Assembly (NCBI RefSeq): GCF_900168005.1
Contig: NZ_FUYP01000016.1
Span: 24,241-88,240 of the forward strand
Direction of reading: 5' to 3'
DNA from: Sphingopyxis flava
GTDB lineage: Bacteria; Pseudomonadota; Alphaproteobacteria; Sphingomonadales; Sphingomonadaceae
DNA: 64,000 nucleotides
Notes under the pieces: generated by a model
Told to the model about the DNA's origin: nothing
The model's database searches: none
Seen by the model: the letters and a program-made list of their open reading frames with translations, nothing else
Shown here: piece by piece, positions 52,555 to 60,600 of the stretch
Layout of the letters: every line of letters begins with the position of its first letter
Numbering within the stretch: position 1 is the first letter of the stretch
Position numbers and translations under genes: made by a program

Positions 52555-53451
52555 TCACCCTGCAAGTCGCTTGCGCTCGCGCAGGAGCGCGGCGGCGCCG
52601 AAATTCACGAAGGCGCGCACCTTGGCCGATCGCTTGAGATCCCTGTGGCTCAATATCCAGAGGCTCGGAATCGGCCTCAGGTGGATAGGAGCTGATGCGC
52701 GCCTCAGTCCCGGTGCGTAGTCGCCGAGATAGACCGGAAGGGCAGCGAGGCCCATTCCCGCCGCTGCGGCCTGCGCGAGGGAAATAAAGTTGTCGATCCG
52801 GCACGCGATCTGCCCCTCGCCAACATTGGCGCGCATCCACCGCCCCACCGAGGTGCCGGCAAGATCGCCCGAAAGCGCCACCCATTTCTCGCTGAGTAGT
52901 GCCGGCATTTGAGCAAGGGGCGCCTCGTCCGCTGCGGTGCGATAGACTGCCATGGCGACCACGCCGATTTTTCGTCCGATCAGCGTCTCCTGCGGCGCCG
53001 CAGTGACGCGAATGGCGACATCAGCCTCGCGCTTTCCCAGATTTGCGAGGTCCGATCCAACCGAGACATCCATCTCGACAGCGGGATGCTCCTTTTGAAA
53101 GGCTGCAAGGATCCCCGGCAGGATCGACGCCATGAGGGTGTCGGTTGTGGCGATGCGAAGCGTGCCTTCAAGCCGCAGGTCCTCACCCGCGATCCGGCCC
53201 TCAAGCTCTTCGACCAATTCGGCGATCGACCGCGCAATGTCCTGGGCGGCCTCCCCTGCCCCGGTGAGAGCATGGCCCGAGGGCAATCGATCGAAGAGGC
53301 GAACGCCATGCGCCTTCTCGAACGCCTGGATCCGCCGAAGCACAGTCGTGTGATTGACCCCGAGCGTCCTTGCCGCAGCGCCCAGCGATCCGCGATCGGC
53401 AACGGCCAGGATAAACTGGAGGTCGGACCAATCCATTCGGCTTCGCGCCAT
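52555..53451 (-). CDS. LysR-family transcriptional regulator
   Basis: A 298-residue regulator from ATG 53451 ('MARSRMDWSDLQFILAVADR'; ATG 53436 is an alternative). The HTH reads 'GSLGAAARTLGVNHTTVLRR' with 'IQAFEKAHGVRLFDRLPSGH', typical of the LysR group with the 'H-T-T-V-L-R-R' recognition helix. The effector domain follows. It is divergent from the reductase gene at 53565, so it probably regulates that gene from the 113-base shared gap, the normal LysR arrangement. Confidence 0.92.
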   Translation of the reverse strand: MARSRMDWSDLQFILAVADRGSLGAAARTLGVNHTTVLRRIQAFEKAHGVRLFDRLPSGHALTGAGEAAQDIARSIAELVEELEGRIAGEDLRLEGTLRIATTDTLMASILPGILAAFQKEHPAVEMDVSVGSDLANLGKREADVAIRVTAAPQETLIGRKIGVVAMAVYRTAADEAPLAQMPALLSEKWVALSGDLAGTSVGRWMRANVGEGQIACRIDNFISLAQAAAAGMGLAALPVYLGDYAPGLRRASAPIHLRPIPSLWILSHRDLKRSAKVRAFVNFGAAALLRERKRLAG

Positions 53452-53564
53452 GTCTGAGGACCCTTCACGCCTGTGCATTTCTGCAGATCCGGTCTGCCCA
53501 CAATAGCACTGATGCATCTCAGGCGCACAGCCTACGCTCCTCTCAAACGTAAAGGAGCTGAAAT

Positions 53565-54626
53565 ATGGACGGTCGCAACTTGGCCCTCGTCGTCGGAGCG
53601 CAGGGCGTGATCGGGCGAAATCTCGTCCGGCATCTTGAAGACCTCGGAAACTGGGACGTGATCGGCTTGTCGCGGCGCGCCGCGCCGGCTTCGGCGCGCG
53701 CGAGGCACGTCTCGGTCGACCTTCTCGACGCGAAGGCCACGCAAAATGCGCTCGGAGAGCTGACCGGCGTGACGCATGTCTTCTATGCTGCCTATCAGGA
53801 CAGGCCCAGCTGGTCTGAACTCGTCGAACCGAACCTTGCGATGCTCGCCAATTCGGTGAGCGCCATTGAGGCGGTCGCGCCCGGCTTGCAGCATGTCAGC
53901 CTCATGCAAGGCTATAAGGTCTATGGCGCGCATCTTGGCCCATTCAAGACCCCGGCCCGCGAGGATGACCCCCCGCATATGCCGCCTGAGTTCAATGTCG
54001 ACCAACAGCAGTGGCTCAGTGCTCGCCAGCAAGGCAAGCGCTGGTCCTGGTCCGCGATCCGGCCGTCGGTGGTCTGCGGCTATGCGGTCGGGAATCCGAT
54101 GAACCTTGCAATGGTGATCGCGGTCTATGCAGCGATCTCCAAGGAGCTCGGGCTGCCCTTGCGTTTCCCCGGAACTCCAAAAGCATACGACAGGCTGATC
54201 GAGATGACCGACGCCAACCTTCTTGCGCGCGCCACACATTGGGCGGCGACGGATCCCAAGTGCGCCAACCAGGCTTTCAACATCAACAATGGCGACATGT
54301 TCCGATGGAGCGAGATGTGGCCCGAAATCGCCCGCGCCTTCGACCTTGAAGTGGCTCCCCCTTTGCCGATGCCCCTTTCAGATGTGATGGCAGATAAGGC
54401 ACCGGTTTGGGAGCGCATGGTCGAGCGCTACAAGCTTGCGCCCAATTCCTATTCGGACGTTTCCTCGTGGCGGTTCGGCGATTTCGTTTTCGGCTGGGAT
54501 TATGACGTCATCGCCGACGGCTCCAAAGCGCGGCGCTTTGGCTTTCACGAATATGTCGATAGCAGGGCGATGTTCCTGCAAATCTTCAAGGATCTCAAAA
54601 CGAGGAAAATCATTCCGCGCGCTTAA
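53565..54626 (+). CDS. NAD(P)-dependent reductase, PRISE-like SDR
   Basis: A 353-residue extended short-chain dehydrogenase. Rossmann motif 'LVVGAQGVIGRNLVRHLEDL' at the N-terminus. The active-site segment 'MQGYKVYGAHLGPFKTPARE' replaces the ordinary YxxxK motif and resembles the progesterone-5-beta-reductase/iridoid-synthase (PRISE) group, which reduces activated C=C bonds. 'WSAIRPSVVCGYAVGNPMNL' also fits that group. RBS AAAGGAG precedes the ATG. A role in enone reduction is inferred from the motif. Confidence 0.85.
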   Translation: MDGRNLALVVGAQGVIGRNLVRHLEDLGNWDVIGLSRRAAPASARARHVSVDLLDAKATQNALGELTGVTHVFYAAYQDRPSWSELVEPNLAMLANSVSAIEAVAPGLQHVSLMQGYKVYGAHLGPFKTPAREDDPPHMPPEFNVDQQQWLSARQQGKRWSWSAIRPSVVCGYAVGNPMNLAMVIAVYAAISKELGLPLRFPGTPKAYDRLIEMTDANLLARATHWAATDPKCANQAFNINNGDMFRWSEMWPEIARAFDLEVAPPLPMPLSDVMADKAPVWERMVERYKLAPNSYSDVSSWRFGDFVFGWDYDVIADGSKARRFGFHEYVDSRAMFLQIFKDLKTRKIIPRA

Positions 54627-54785
54627 GGCGCCGCCGCACCCTGCAGGCGCGCGGCGGCTCGGCACAGATCCGTCCATGCTTCATGGCGCCCGCTCTCCAT
54701 CGGCTGCAGCGCCGCGCAGGGGAGACGGCTGCAACATCTTCATGCCCCCGCGCGTTTCAAGTCTCGAGCGGGGCAAGGAGATGTT

Positions 54786-55280
54786 ATGGCGCGGCCCCTG
54801 ATACTGGTGACATCCGTCCTGTTCATTGGCGCAGCTGCGCTGTCGCTGCAATCCTGCGGCGCAGAGAGCGTCGAGGCCGCACCCACGGACGGCCCGGCAA
54901 ACGGGCTTGTCTCCCTGCCCGATGGCTCGACCTTCGTTGCGCCGAAAGGGTCTTTCTCCCGCGCGGTCGCCGATTGGCTGGCCGCGCGCGAGGGGGCCGA
55001 GGCCGAGTTCATCTTTGCCGGCTTTGTCGAGGATCGGCCCAGATTCACGCGCCGGGGACTTGGTCAGGCGGCCAATCTTGCAACGATCCTGCGCGGGGCT
55101 CCGGCCGCTTCCATCGAGATTGCGGGGGACGAGGCGCAGGCCAAGGCGCTGGCGCATATGCTCGATGACCGCGGCATCGGCAGTGACCGCATGAAAGTCA
55201 TTCCCGCTGCGGGGCTCGGCAGCATGCTGATCAGGATTCACCGGGGATCGACCGCGCCCCTGATGACCGCGACACCCTGA
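54786..55280 (+). CDS. small exported (lipo)protein with OmpA-like fold features
   Basis: 164 residues. The N-terminus is a signal sequence ending in a possible lipobox ('ALSLQSC', Cys24). The remainder, 'GSFSRAVADWLAAREGAEAE', 'FIFAGFVEDRPRFTRRGLGQ', 'AANLATILRGAPAASIEIAG' and 'DDRGIGSDRMKVIPAAGLGS', resembles the helix-strand alternation of OmpA C-terminal-like domains, but the peptidoglycan-binding Asp/Arg pattern is not clear. RBS AGGAG upstream of the ATG. Function unknown. Confidence 0.65.
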   Translation: MARPLILVTSVLFIGAAALSLQSCGAESVEAAPTDGPANGLVSLPDGSTFVAPKGSFSRAVADWLAAREGAEAEFIFAGFVEDRPRFTRRGLGQAANLATILRGAPAASIEIAGDEAQAKALAHMLDDRGIGSDRMKVIPAAGLGSMLIRIHRGSTAPLMTATP

Positions 55281-55285
55281 CCCTC

Positions 55286-55560
55286 TCATTTCTGCAGAAG
55301 CGCCTCGAACCGGCCGGCATATAGGGTGTCCGCCGCCATGCGCCGATCGATCGGGACGCGCCGTCCGGCCATCAGACCGGCGCTCACCCAGTCCCCGCCC
55401 GGCGCGATCGACAGCGCCCCTCCCCTTTGCAGATTGCGAGCCGATCCCCCGCGCCTTTAAGGCCGCGCGTACGCCGCGCCGCGCCCATGAGGCGCGCGCG
55501 TTCACCGTTGGACAGCGAGGGATCTACATCCGCCAAAGACGCCCGCGGACCAGGAATCAA
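55286..55560 (-). pseudogene. small conserved-looking gene split by a frameshift
   Basis: On the minus strand one frame reads 'ADVDPSLSNGERARLMGAAR', 'RTRGLKGAGDRLAICKGEG' and is then interrupted. The next frame continues without a break in sense as 'ALSIAPGGDWVSAGLMAGRR', 'VPIDRRMAADTLYAGRFEAL', 'LQK' to a stop at 55286. One missing G in the GGGG run at 55417-55420 would restore a single protein of about 90 residues. The start is uncertain (TTG at 55560 or further in). No family recognised; codon use looks like a real gene. Confidence 0.55.
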
Positions 55561-55640
55561 CGATCGTCGGGGGTTGCAGATGGTGGGGCGCCCGATTTCA
55601 CACTGCCGCGAGCGCCCATCGGGGGGCCTTCACAGGAGTC

Positions 55641-55680
55641 GGGTGCCGGCGACTGAGGGGTTCGTCGGTCGCCGGCACCC
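55641..55680. repeat. strong stem-loop, 13-bp perfect inverted repeat
   Basis: GGGTGCCGGCGAC (55641-55653) and GTCGCCGGCACCC (55668-55680) pair perfectly around a 14-base loop. It lies in a gene-free stretch just upstream of the small frameshifted gene. No T-run follows. It may be a transcription barrier, a structured RNA element or a remnant mobile palindrome. Confidence 0.7.
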
Positions 55681-55906
55681 CTGATGGGAGGGATCCACCA
55701 TCTTCGCAACTCCAGAACTACCACTTCGTTCCCACTTCTTTTGCGGTTCGGAAAAGCCTTTCACAACATAGGTTAAACGCATGAATTAGAGCCGCAATGA
55801 AGGGAACAATGGCCCCGCCTGCCGCGTCTTCATGAGGCCCTCTCCCCTTGGGGCAGAAGATGAACATTTTCAGCTACAGGCGAGCGCTCATGCCGCGCTC
55901 TTCTGG

Positions 55907-55935
55907 GCCGGGCCGTCGCTCCCGCACGGCCCGGC
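55907..55935. repeat. 10-bp inverted repeat upstream of PfpI-like gene
   Basis: GCCGGGCCGT (55907-55916) and ACGGCCCGGC (55926-55935) form a stem with a 9-base loop, 60 bases before the start of the DJ-1/PfpI gene. The rest of 55681-55994 shows no gene. It could be a 5' leader hairpin or a terminator for upstream transcription. Confidence 0.5.
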
Positions 55936-55994
55936 TTCGCTGCCGAAGGGGATGCGGCGTCCCAGTCCCCACAGCTCTGCGAAAAGGATAGCCC

Positions 55995-56549
55995 ATGCCC
56001 GCCCCTCTCACCGATCGCCGCGTTCTCATCATGGCCACCGACGGATTTGAGCAGTCCGAGCTCGAGGTTCCGCGCAGCAAGCTCAGAGAGGCTGGAGCAG
56101 AGGTCCGTGTGGCTTCGCTGAAGAATGGAGAGATAAATGGCTGGGACGAGGGCGACTGGGGAAATGCCGTCCACGTCGACCTATTGATCGCCGATGCGAA
56201 CGTTGACGATTTTGACGCGCTGGTGCTTCCCGGCGGCCAGATCAACCCCGATCTCTTGAGGGTCGAGGAAAATGCGATCGCGCTCATTCAGGCGTTCGCC
56301 AGCGCGCAAAAGCCGATTGCCGCCATCTGTCATGCCCCTTGGCTCCTCATCGAGGCCGGCCTCGCCAAGGGCCGGTCGATGACCTGCTACAAGTCGATAC
56401 GAACCGATATGATCAACGCCGGCGCAAAGCTCCTCGACCGCCCAGCCGTCGTGGATGGGAAGATTATCACCAGCCGCTGTCCTGACGATCTGCCCGACTT
56501 CTGCGGCGCGATTATCGAGGCTCTCGCGGACGCTCCGACGGACGCGTGA
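55995..56549 (+). CDS. DJ-1/PfpI family protein (YhbO-like)
   Basis: A type 1 glutamine-amidotransferase-like fold of 184 residues. The nucleophile elbow 'AAICHAPWLLIEAGLAKGRS' holds the reactive Cys followed by His, and 'FEQSELEVPRSKLREAGAEV' carries the conserved Glu. YhbO/PfpI members act as stress-related deglycases or chaperone-like proteases, with the exact activity debated. It is a single gene with its own leader. Confidence 0.92.
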   Translation: MPAPLTDRRVLIMATDGFEQSELEVPRSKLREAGAEVRVASLKNGEINGWDEGDWGNAVHVDLLIADANVDDFDALVLPGGQINPDLLRVEENAIALIQAFASAQKPIAAICHAPWLLIEAGLAKGRSMTCYKSIRTDMINAGAKLLDRPAVVDGKIITSRCPDDLPDFCGAIIEALADAPTDA

Positions 56550-56855
56550 CCGCGTCATGAGCATTTGCAGCTTTATCGCACCAAAGTGCGGCGGCCCTGC
56601 AATAAGAAGTCTCGCGGGATTTTTTTCCGCATGTATCGGAAAGGCAAGAATTTTACCGTGATGTCTCGGCGCCGCCCGGTTATGCGGCCGTGTCCCTGCC
56701 GGCTCTCTCGATGACGGCTTTGAGGCGCTTGGCAGAATCTTTTGAAGGTTTCTCTCTGATTCTGTACGGGTCCGCGATCAGCTGCTTTGGGTATCGCGCG
56801 CAGCTTCGGCGCCCAGCCGAGCGCATGCAGGCAGGTCGCCAGGATCAAGATCAGG
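56550..56855. other. intergenic region before rlmJ
   Basis: 306 bases between the PfpI-like gene and rlmJ. Short open frames here have no family resemblance. The rlmJ promoter presumably lies in the T-rich part near 56620-56660 or 56735-56765. Confidence 0.4.
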
Positions 56856-57686
56856 ATGAATTATCGCCATAGCTTTCATGCCGGCAATAGCGCCGATGTC
56901 GCAAAGCACAGCCTGCTGATCGCCCTCGTGAGGGCCTTGCAGCAAAAGCCGGGCGCGCTGACTCTCATCGACACCCATTCCGGTTGCGGGCTCTACGACC
57001 TTGGCGGTGAGGACGCCCAGCGCACCGGCGAGGCTAGTCAGGGGGTCGTAAGGGTTTTTGCCCAGCCGAGCCCCTTGCTGGAGGAGTACCGCGCCGCGGT
57101 GATGGCCGTAAATCCAGGGGCCGAGCCTCGTTACTACCCCGGATCGCCGCGAATATTGGCGCAGCTTTTGCGTCCGCAGGATCTTCTCATCCTCAACGAG
57201 AAACATCCCGAAGACGTCTATGCGCTGCGCCGCGCAATGCGCGGCACATCCGCCGCTGTGCATCAGCGCGATGCCTACGAGCTCTGGCTGGCGATGTTGC
57301 CGCCGCGCACCGCGCGCGGCGTTGTGGTGGTAGACCCGCCCTACGAGCAGACCGATGAACGCGCCCGCATTACCGCCACCCTCGCATCCGCAAACCGCAA
57401 ATGGGCGCATGGCGTGACCGTGATCTGGTATCCGCTCAAGGAGCGCGAGACGCACCAGCGGTGGAAGCAGCAGCTGCGAAAACTCGGTATCCCGAAGTTT
57501 CTCATGGTCGAGCATTGGCTCTACGACAGCGACCAACGCGATATCTACAATGGCGCGGGCCTTTTCATCATCAACCCGCCCTACGCCTTTACCCAGGCGC
57601 TACCGCCGCTGCTGGAGGCCCTCCGCGCCGCGCTGGCGCCGGAGGGGCATAGAGGACAGATCACAGCCGATTGGCTGGGCGACTAG
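56856..57686 (+). CDS. rlmJ: 23S rRNA (adenine-2030-N6)-methyltransferase RlmJ
   Basis: Methylates A2030 of 23S rRNA with S-adenosylmethionine. ATG 56856 gives the family start 'MNYRHSFHAGNSADVAKHSL'. Other RlmJ signatures: 'DTHSGCGLYDL' (cofactor loop), 'VVVDPPYEQ' (catalytic DPPY), 'VIWYPLKERE' and 'INPPYAF'. 276 residues, full length. The longer upstream frame lacks conservation. Confidence 0.94.
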   Translation: MNYRHSFHAGNSADVAKHSLLIALVRALQQKPGALTLIDTHSGCGLYDLGGEDAQRTGEASQGVVRVFAQPSPLLEEYRAAVMAVNPGAEPRYYPGSPRILAQLLRPQDLLILNEKHPEDVYALRRAMRGTSAAVHQRDAYELWLAMLPPRTARGVVVVDPPYEQTDERARITATLASANRKWAHGVTVIWYPLKERETHQRWKQQLRKLGIPKFLMVEHWLYDSDQRDIYNGAGLFIINPPYAFTQALPPLLEALRAALAPEGHRGQITADWLGD

Positions 57687-57900
57687 AAAATCCTCATCGT
57701 CCCATTTTTCCCGGCGGAGGAATTGCGGCGCTCAGGCTTGCCGTTCGGGGGGCGTCGCGGTTGCACTGCGTGCCCCTGAATATTCCGGCCGCTCCGGCGG
57801 GCAAATGCGAGCGCTTGCGCTCGCTGAACTTGGGCAAAATGCGCTTCGACAAGGGTCCACCGATCCCGCAGAAGAAATGGCAAAGCAAATGCAAATGTTG

Positions 57901-57923
57901 CTAATGAGACTGCATCGCATTAG
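57901..57923. promoter_or_regulatory. inverted repeat, possible iron-regulator (Fur-like) site
   Basis: CTAATG (57901-57906) and CATTAG (57918-57923) pair across 11 bases, embedded in an AT-rich run of TGCAAATG-like words (57885-57915), 39 bases before the TonB receptor start. Alphaproteobacterial Fur/Irr-type sites contain such AATG/CATT half sites, and the downstream operon is of iron-uptake type, so iron control is plausible. Confidence 0.4.
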
Positions 57924-57961
57924 TGAGCGTGCGATTCGATCGCAGTCCAGGGGAATGAAAA

Positions 57962-60022
57962 TTGAAAAACGCGCGTATAGCCTTGCTTCTTGGCGCAGCG
58001 CTGGCCAGCGGCAACGCCCTCGCCGCGGATGCAGCTTCAGCCGAAGCCGAGGATCAGGGGTCGATCGTCGTGACTGGCTATGCCGGCACCAAGACCGAAA
58101 CCGCGCTGGTCGAATTGCCTCAGCCGGTGAAGATCATCACCGCTGACCAATATGAGGCGCAGGGCGCGATCAATATCAGCGACACGGTCAAATATGCCGC
58201 GGGCGTGCTTGCCAATCCCTATGGCCGCGATACGCGTGTCGACGGCTTCAACGTGCGCGGGATCGATGCGCTGCAGTTCCGCGACGGAATGCGCGACATA
58301 TTCTCCTACTACGCCAGCATCACCTCGGATCCCTATAATTTCGAGCGCGTCGAAATTGTCCGCGGTCCGGCATCGGTCCTGTTCGGACAAGGCTCGATCG
58401 GGGGTCTCGTCAACCTCGTGTCGAAAAGCCCCGGTTTTGAAACGCAGGGCGAGGTGAGCCTCGTTTACGGAAGCTACGACCGCAAGGAAGTGCTCGCGGA
58501 CGTCAATCTTGCGCTGAGCGACAGCCTTGCCATCCGCACGGTCGCGCGCGCGCGCGACGCCGGCACCTATGTCGATCATGTTCCCGACGACCGGGTGATG
58601 TTCGCTCCATCGCTTCGCTGGCAGCCGAGCGCGGACACCGACATCATCCTCACCGGCCTCTACCAGGAGGACGATACGGGTTCGACCTCGCAATTCCTGC
58701 CGATCATCGGCACCTTCCGCCCGAACCCGGGCGCGCCTGGGAACCTTGACCGCTATACCTTTGTCGGCAAGCCCGGCTGGGACCGCTATGCCGGCCGCTC
58801 GCTGCAGGGCATGGCGAGCGTCACGCATGATTTTTCCGATGCGGTGCGCCTCAGCCTCAAGGCGCGCTACATCGACAGCGACCTTGAATATTTCACCCAT
58901 TATGCCGACAGCTACAGCAACCCGACCGATCCCTTTTCGGTCTATGGAACCGACCGCCGGACGATCGGTCTCTACGCCGATGCCAGCGACGCACGGATGA
59001 ATGTTTTTTCGACCGACAATAATCTCCAGTTCGATTTCAACACCGGCGCGAATGTCGAACACAAGCTGCTCGTCGGCATCGACTATAGCTGGAACAAGGT
59101 CGGCAAGCGCGGGGTCTTCGGGTTCGAGACCATCGACCTTTACGACATCGATTATGACGCGCTGCAGACCTATGATCCCACCGGCCCCTTCGCCTATGAC
59201 TCCCAGAAGCAGCTCGGCGTCTATGTCCAGGACCAGATCCGCTTCTTCGACCGGGTCTCGGTCGTGCTTGGCGCGCGGCGCGACCGCGTGACATCCTCGG
59301 CGGGGAACAAGGATAATGCGACGACCTTCAGGGCCGGGATCATCGGCGACATCGGTGCCGGGATTTCGCCCTTTGTAAGTTACACCGAAAGCTTCTTGCC
59401 GATCGCGGGGCGCAACGAAAATGCCGACGGCAGCGTCGGCGATCCCTTCCGGCCCCAGACCGGCGAACAATGGGAGGCCGGCTTCAAGTGGCATCCGCGC
59501 TCCGGCACGCTGGTGACCGTCACGGCCTTCCGGGTGAAGGAGCGCAACCGCGTCCTCTATCTCGCGGGCGGCGGCACCGCGCAGTCGGGCGAGCTCACGA
59601 CCAAGGGGATCGAGGTCGAGGCGAGCCACACGCTGCCGGGCAATTTCGACCTCCTCGTCAACTATGGCTACAACAAGCTGAAGTCGGAGGTGAACACCGA
59701 CCTCGATTACCTCCCGCGCCACATCGCCTCGATCTGGTCGACCAAGACGTTCGGTCTTGAAGGCGATGCGCAGCTGCGGCTCGGCGCGGGGGTCGTCTAT
59801 ACCGGCAAGCGCCGCTCGACGGGTCCGGCCTGGTCGCTGGTCACGCCCAGCAACACGACGGTCGATGCGCTGGCCGAAGTCAGCTGGGGACAATGGCGAT
59901 TTGCCGTCAATGCGACGAACCTGCTCAACAACCGGTTTTTCGCATCGTGCCTGGCGCGCGGCGACTGTTTTGTCGGTGCGCCGCGAAATGTGATGGCAAC
60001 GGTCGGCTACCGCTTCCGGTGA
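57962..60022 (+). CDS. TonB-dependent siderophore-type receptor
   Basis: A 686-residue outer-membrane receptor with a good signal peptide ('MKNARIALLLGAALASGNAL', AA). The TonB box 'SIVVTGYAGTKTET' and plug 'YDRDTRVDGFNVRGIDALQF'-type segment (here 'GRDTRVDGFNVRGI') precede 'VEIVRGPASVLFGQGSIGGL' and 'VNLVSKSPGF'; the C-terminus ends 'VMATVGYRFR'. The plug resembles ferrichrome/ferrioxamine receptors. The start is TTG 57962 with RBS AGGGGA; the nearby ATG is out of frame. It is coupled to the next gene by GTGA, and a PepSY protein follows. Confidence 0.9.
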   Translation: MKNARIALLLGAALASGNALAADAASAEAEDQGSIVVTGYAGTKTETALVELPQPVKIITADQYEAQGAINISDTVKYAAGVLANPYGRDTRVDGFNVRGIDALQFRDGMRDIFSYYASITSDPYNFERVEIVRGPASVLFGQGSIGGLVNLVSKSPGFETQGEVSLVYGSYDRKEVLADVNLALSDSLAIRTVARARDAGTYVDHVPDDRVMFAPSLRWQPSADTDIILTGLYQEDDTGSTSQFLPIIGTFRPNPGAPGNLDRYTFVGKPGWDRYAGRSLQGMASVTHDFSDAVRLSLKARYIDSDLEYFTHYADSYSNPTDPFSVYGTDRRTIGLYADASDARMNVFSTDNNLQFDFNTGANVEHKLLVGIDYSWNKVGKRGVFGFETIDLYDIDYDALQTYDPTGPFAYDSQKQLGVYVQDQIRFFDRVSVVLGARRDRVTSSAGNKDNATTFRAGIIGDIGAGISPFVSYTESFLPIAGRNENADGSVGDPFRPQTGEQWEAGFKWHPRSGTLVTVTAFRVKERNRVLYLAGGGTAQSGELTTKGIEVEASHTLPGNFDLLVNYGYNKLKSEVNTDLDYLPRHIASIWSTKTFGLEGDAQLRLGAGVVYTGKRRSTGPAWSLVTPSNTTVDALAEVSWGQWRFAVNATNLLNNRFFASCLARGDCFVGAPRNVMATVGYRFR

Positions 60023-60600
60023 TTGGCCCCGCGCCTCTCGTCTGGCTCGGCGCTGCAGCGATCATCGCCGCGGTGCTCCAACTTCGCCGCGCATGGGGCC
60101 TTTCGCGCCGCTCGGTTCTGGCGAACGGCATGGGCTGGGCGCTGATGCTCCTCGGCTCGCTGCTCGCGCTCGCAGGCGATGGCGCATGGGGCCTCGCCGT
60201 CGCGTCGCTGTTTGGCATGGCGTGCGCGGCGCTGCTCCTCGCACATGCGGCGTGGACGTCGCCGCGCGGCAAGGCGCGCGCCTCGGAGCGGAAAGCGCAT
60301 GCGCTTCCCGAACCAGGCGAACCCCGTCATATCGGCCGCCGCCTCATCACCTTCCTCCTCACCATACCGCTCGCTTTCGCAGCCTCCCTGCTGGCCGCGC
60401 TCGGCGCGCGCGCCCTCTTCGCCATGGCGGGATTGAACGACGCCGACGGCAATGCGATCGCGCTGCTGCTTCTCCCTCTCCTGTGGGGCGCCCTCGCCTT
60501 CTGGCTTCTCATGCTGTCGACCCGCCGCGCGCAACTGATATGCCTCGCTGCGCCCGCGGCTGGGGGCCTCGTCCTCACTCTCGTAGGAGGCGCGCTATGA
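60019..60600 (+). CDS. integral membrane protein of iron-uptake operon (DUF3325/DUF3649-like)
   Basis: 193 residues from GTG 60019, overlapping the receptor stop. About six membrane segments in two halves separated by a basic linker (residues 85-105). The first half resembles the short DUF3325-type proteins and the second DUF3649-type proteins that in other proteobacteria are separate genes between a siderophore receptor and a PepSY protein, so this may be a fusion of the two. The family names are inferred from context and hydropathy. Confidence 0.65.
   Translation: MIGPAPLVWLGAAAIIAAVLQLRRAWGLSRRSVLANGMGWALMLLGSLLALAGDGAWGLAVASLFGMACAALLLAHAAWTSPRGKARASERKAHALPEPGEPRHIGRRLITFLLTIPLAFAASLLAALGARALFAMAGLNDADGNAIALLLLPLLWGALAFWLLMLSTRRAQLICLAAPAAGGLVLTLVGGAL

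Noticed and set aside
55427..55684. 85-codon plus-strand frame
   Set aside because: It overlaps the large stem-loop and lies antisense to the frameshifted small gene, which reads as the better coding sequence.
58037..59893. 618-codon minus-strand frame opposite the siderophore receptor
   Set aside because: Antisense shadow of the receptor gene.
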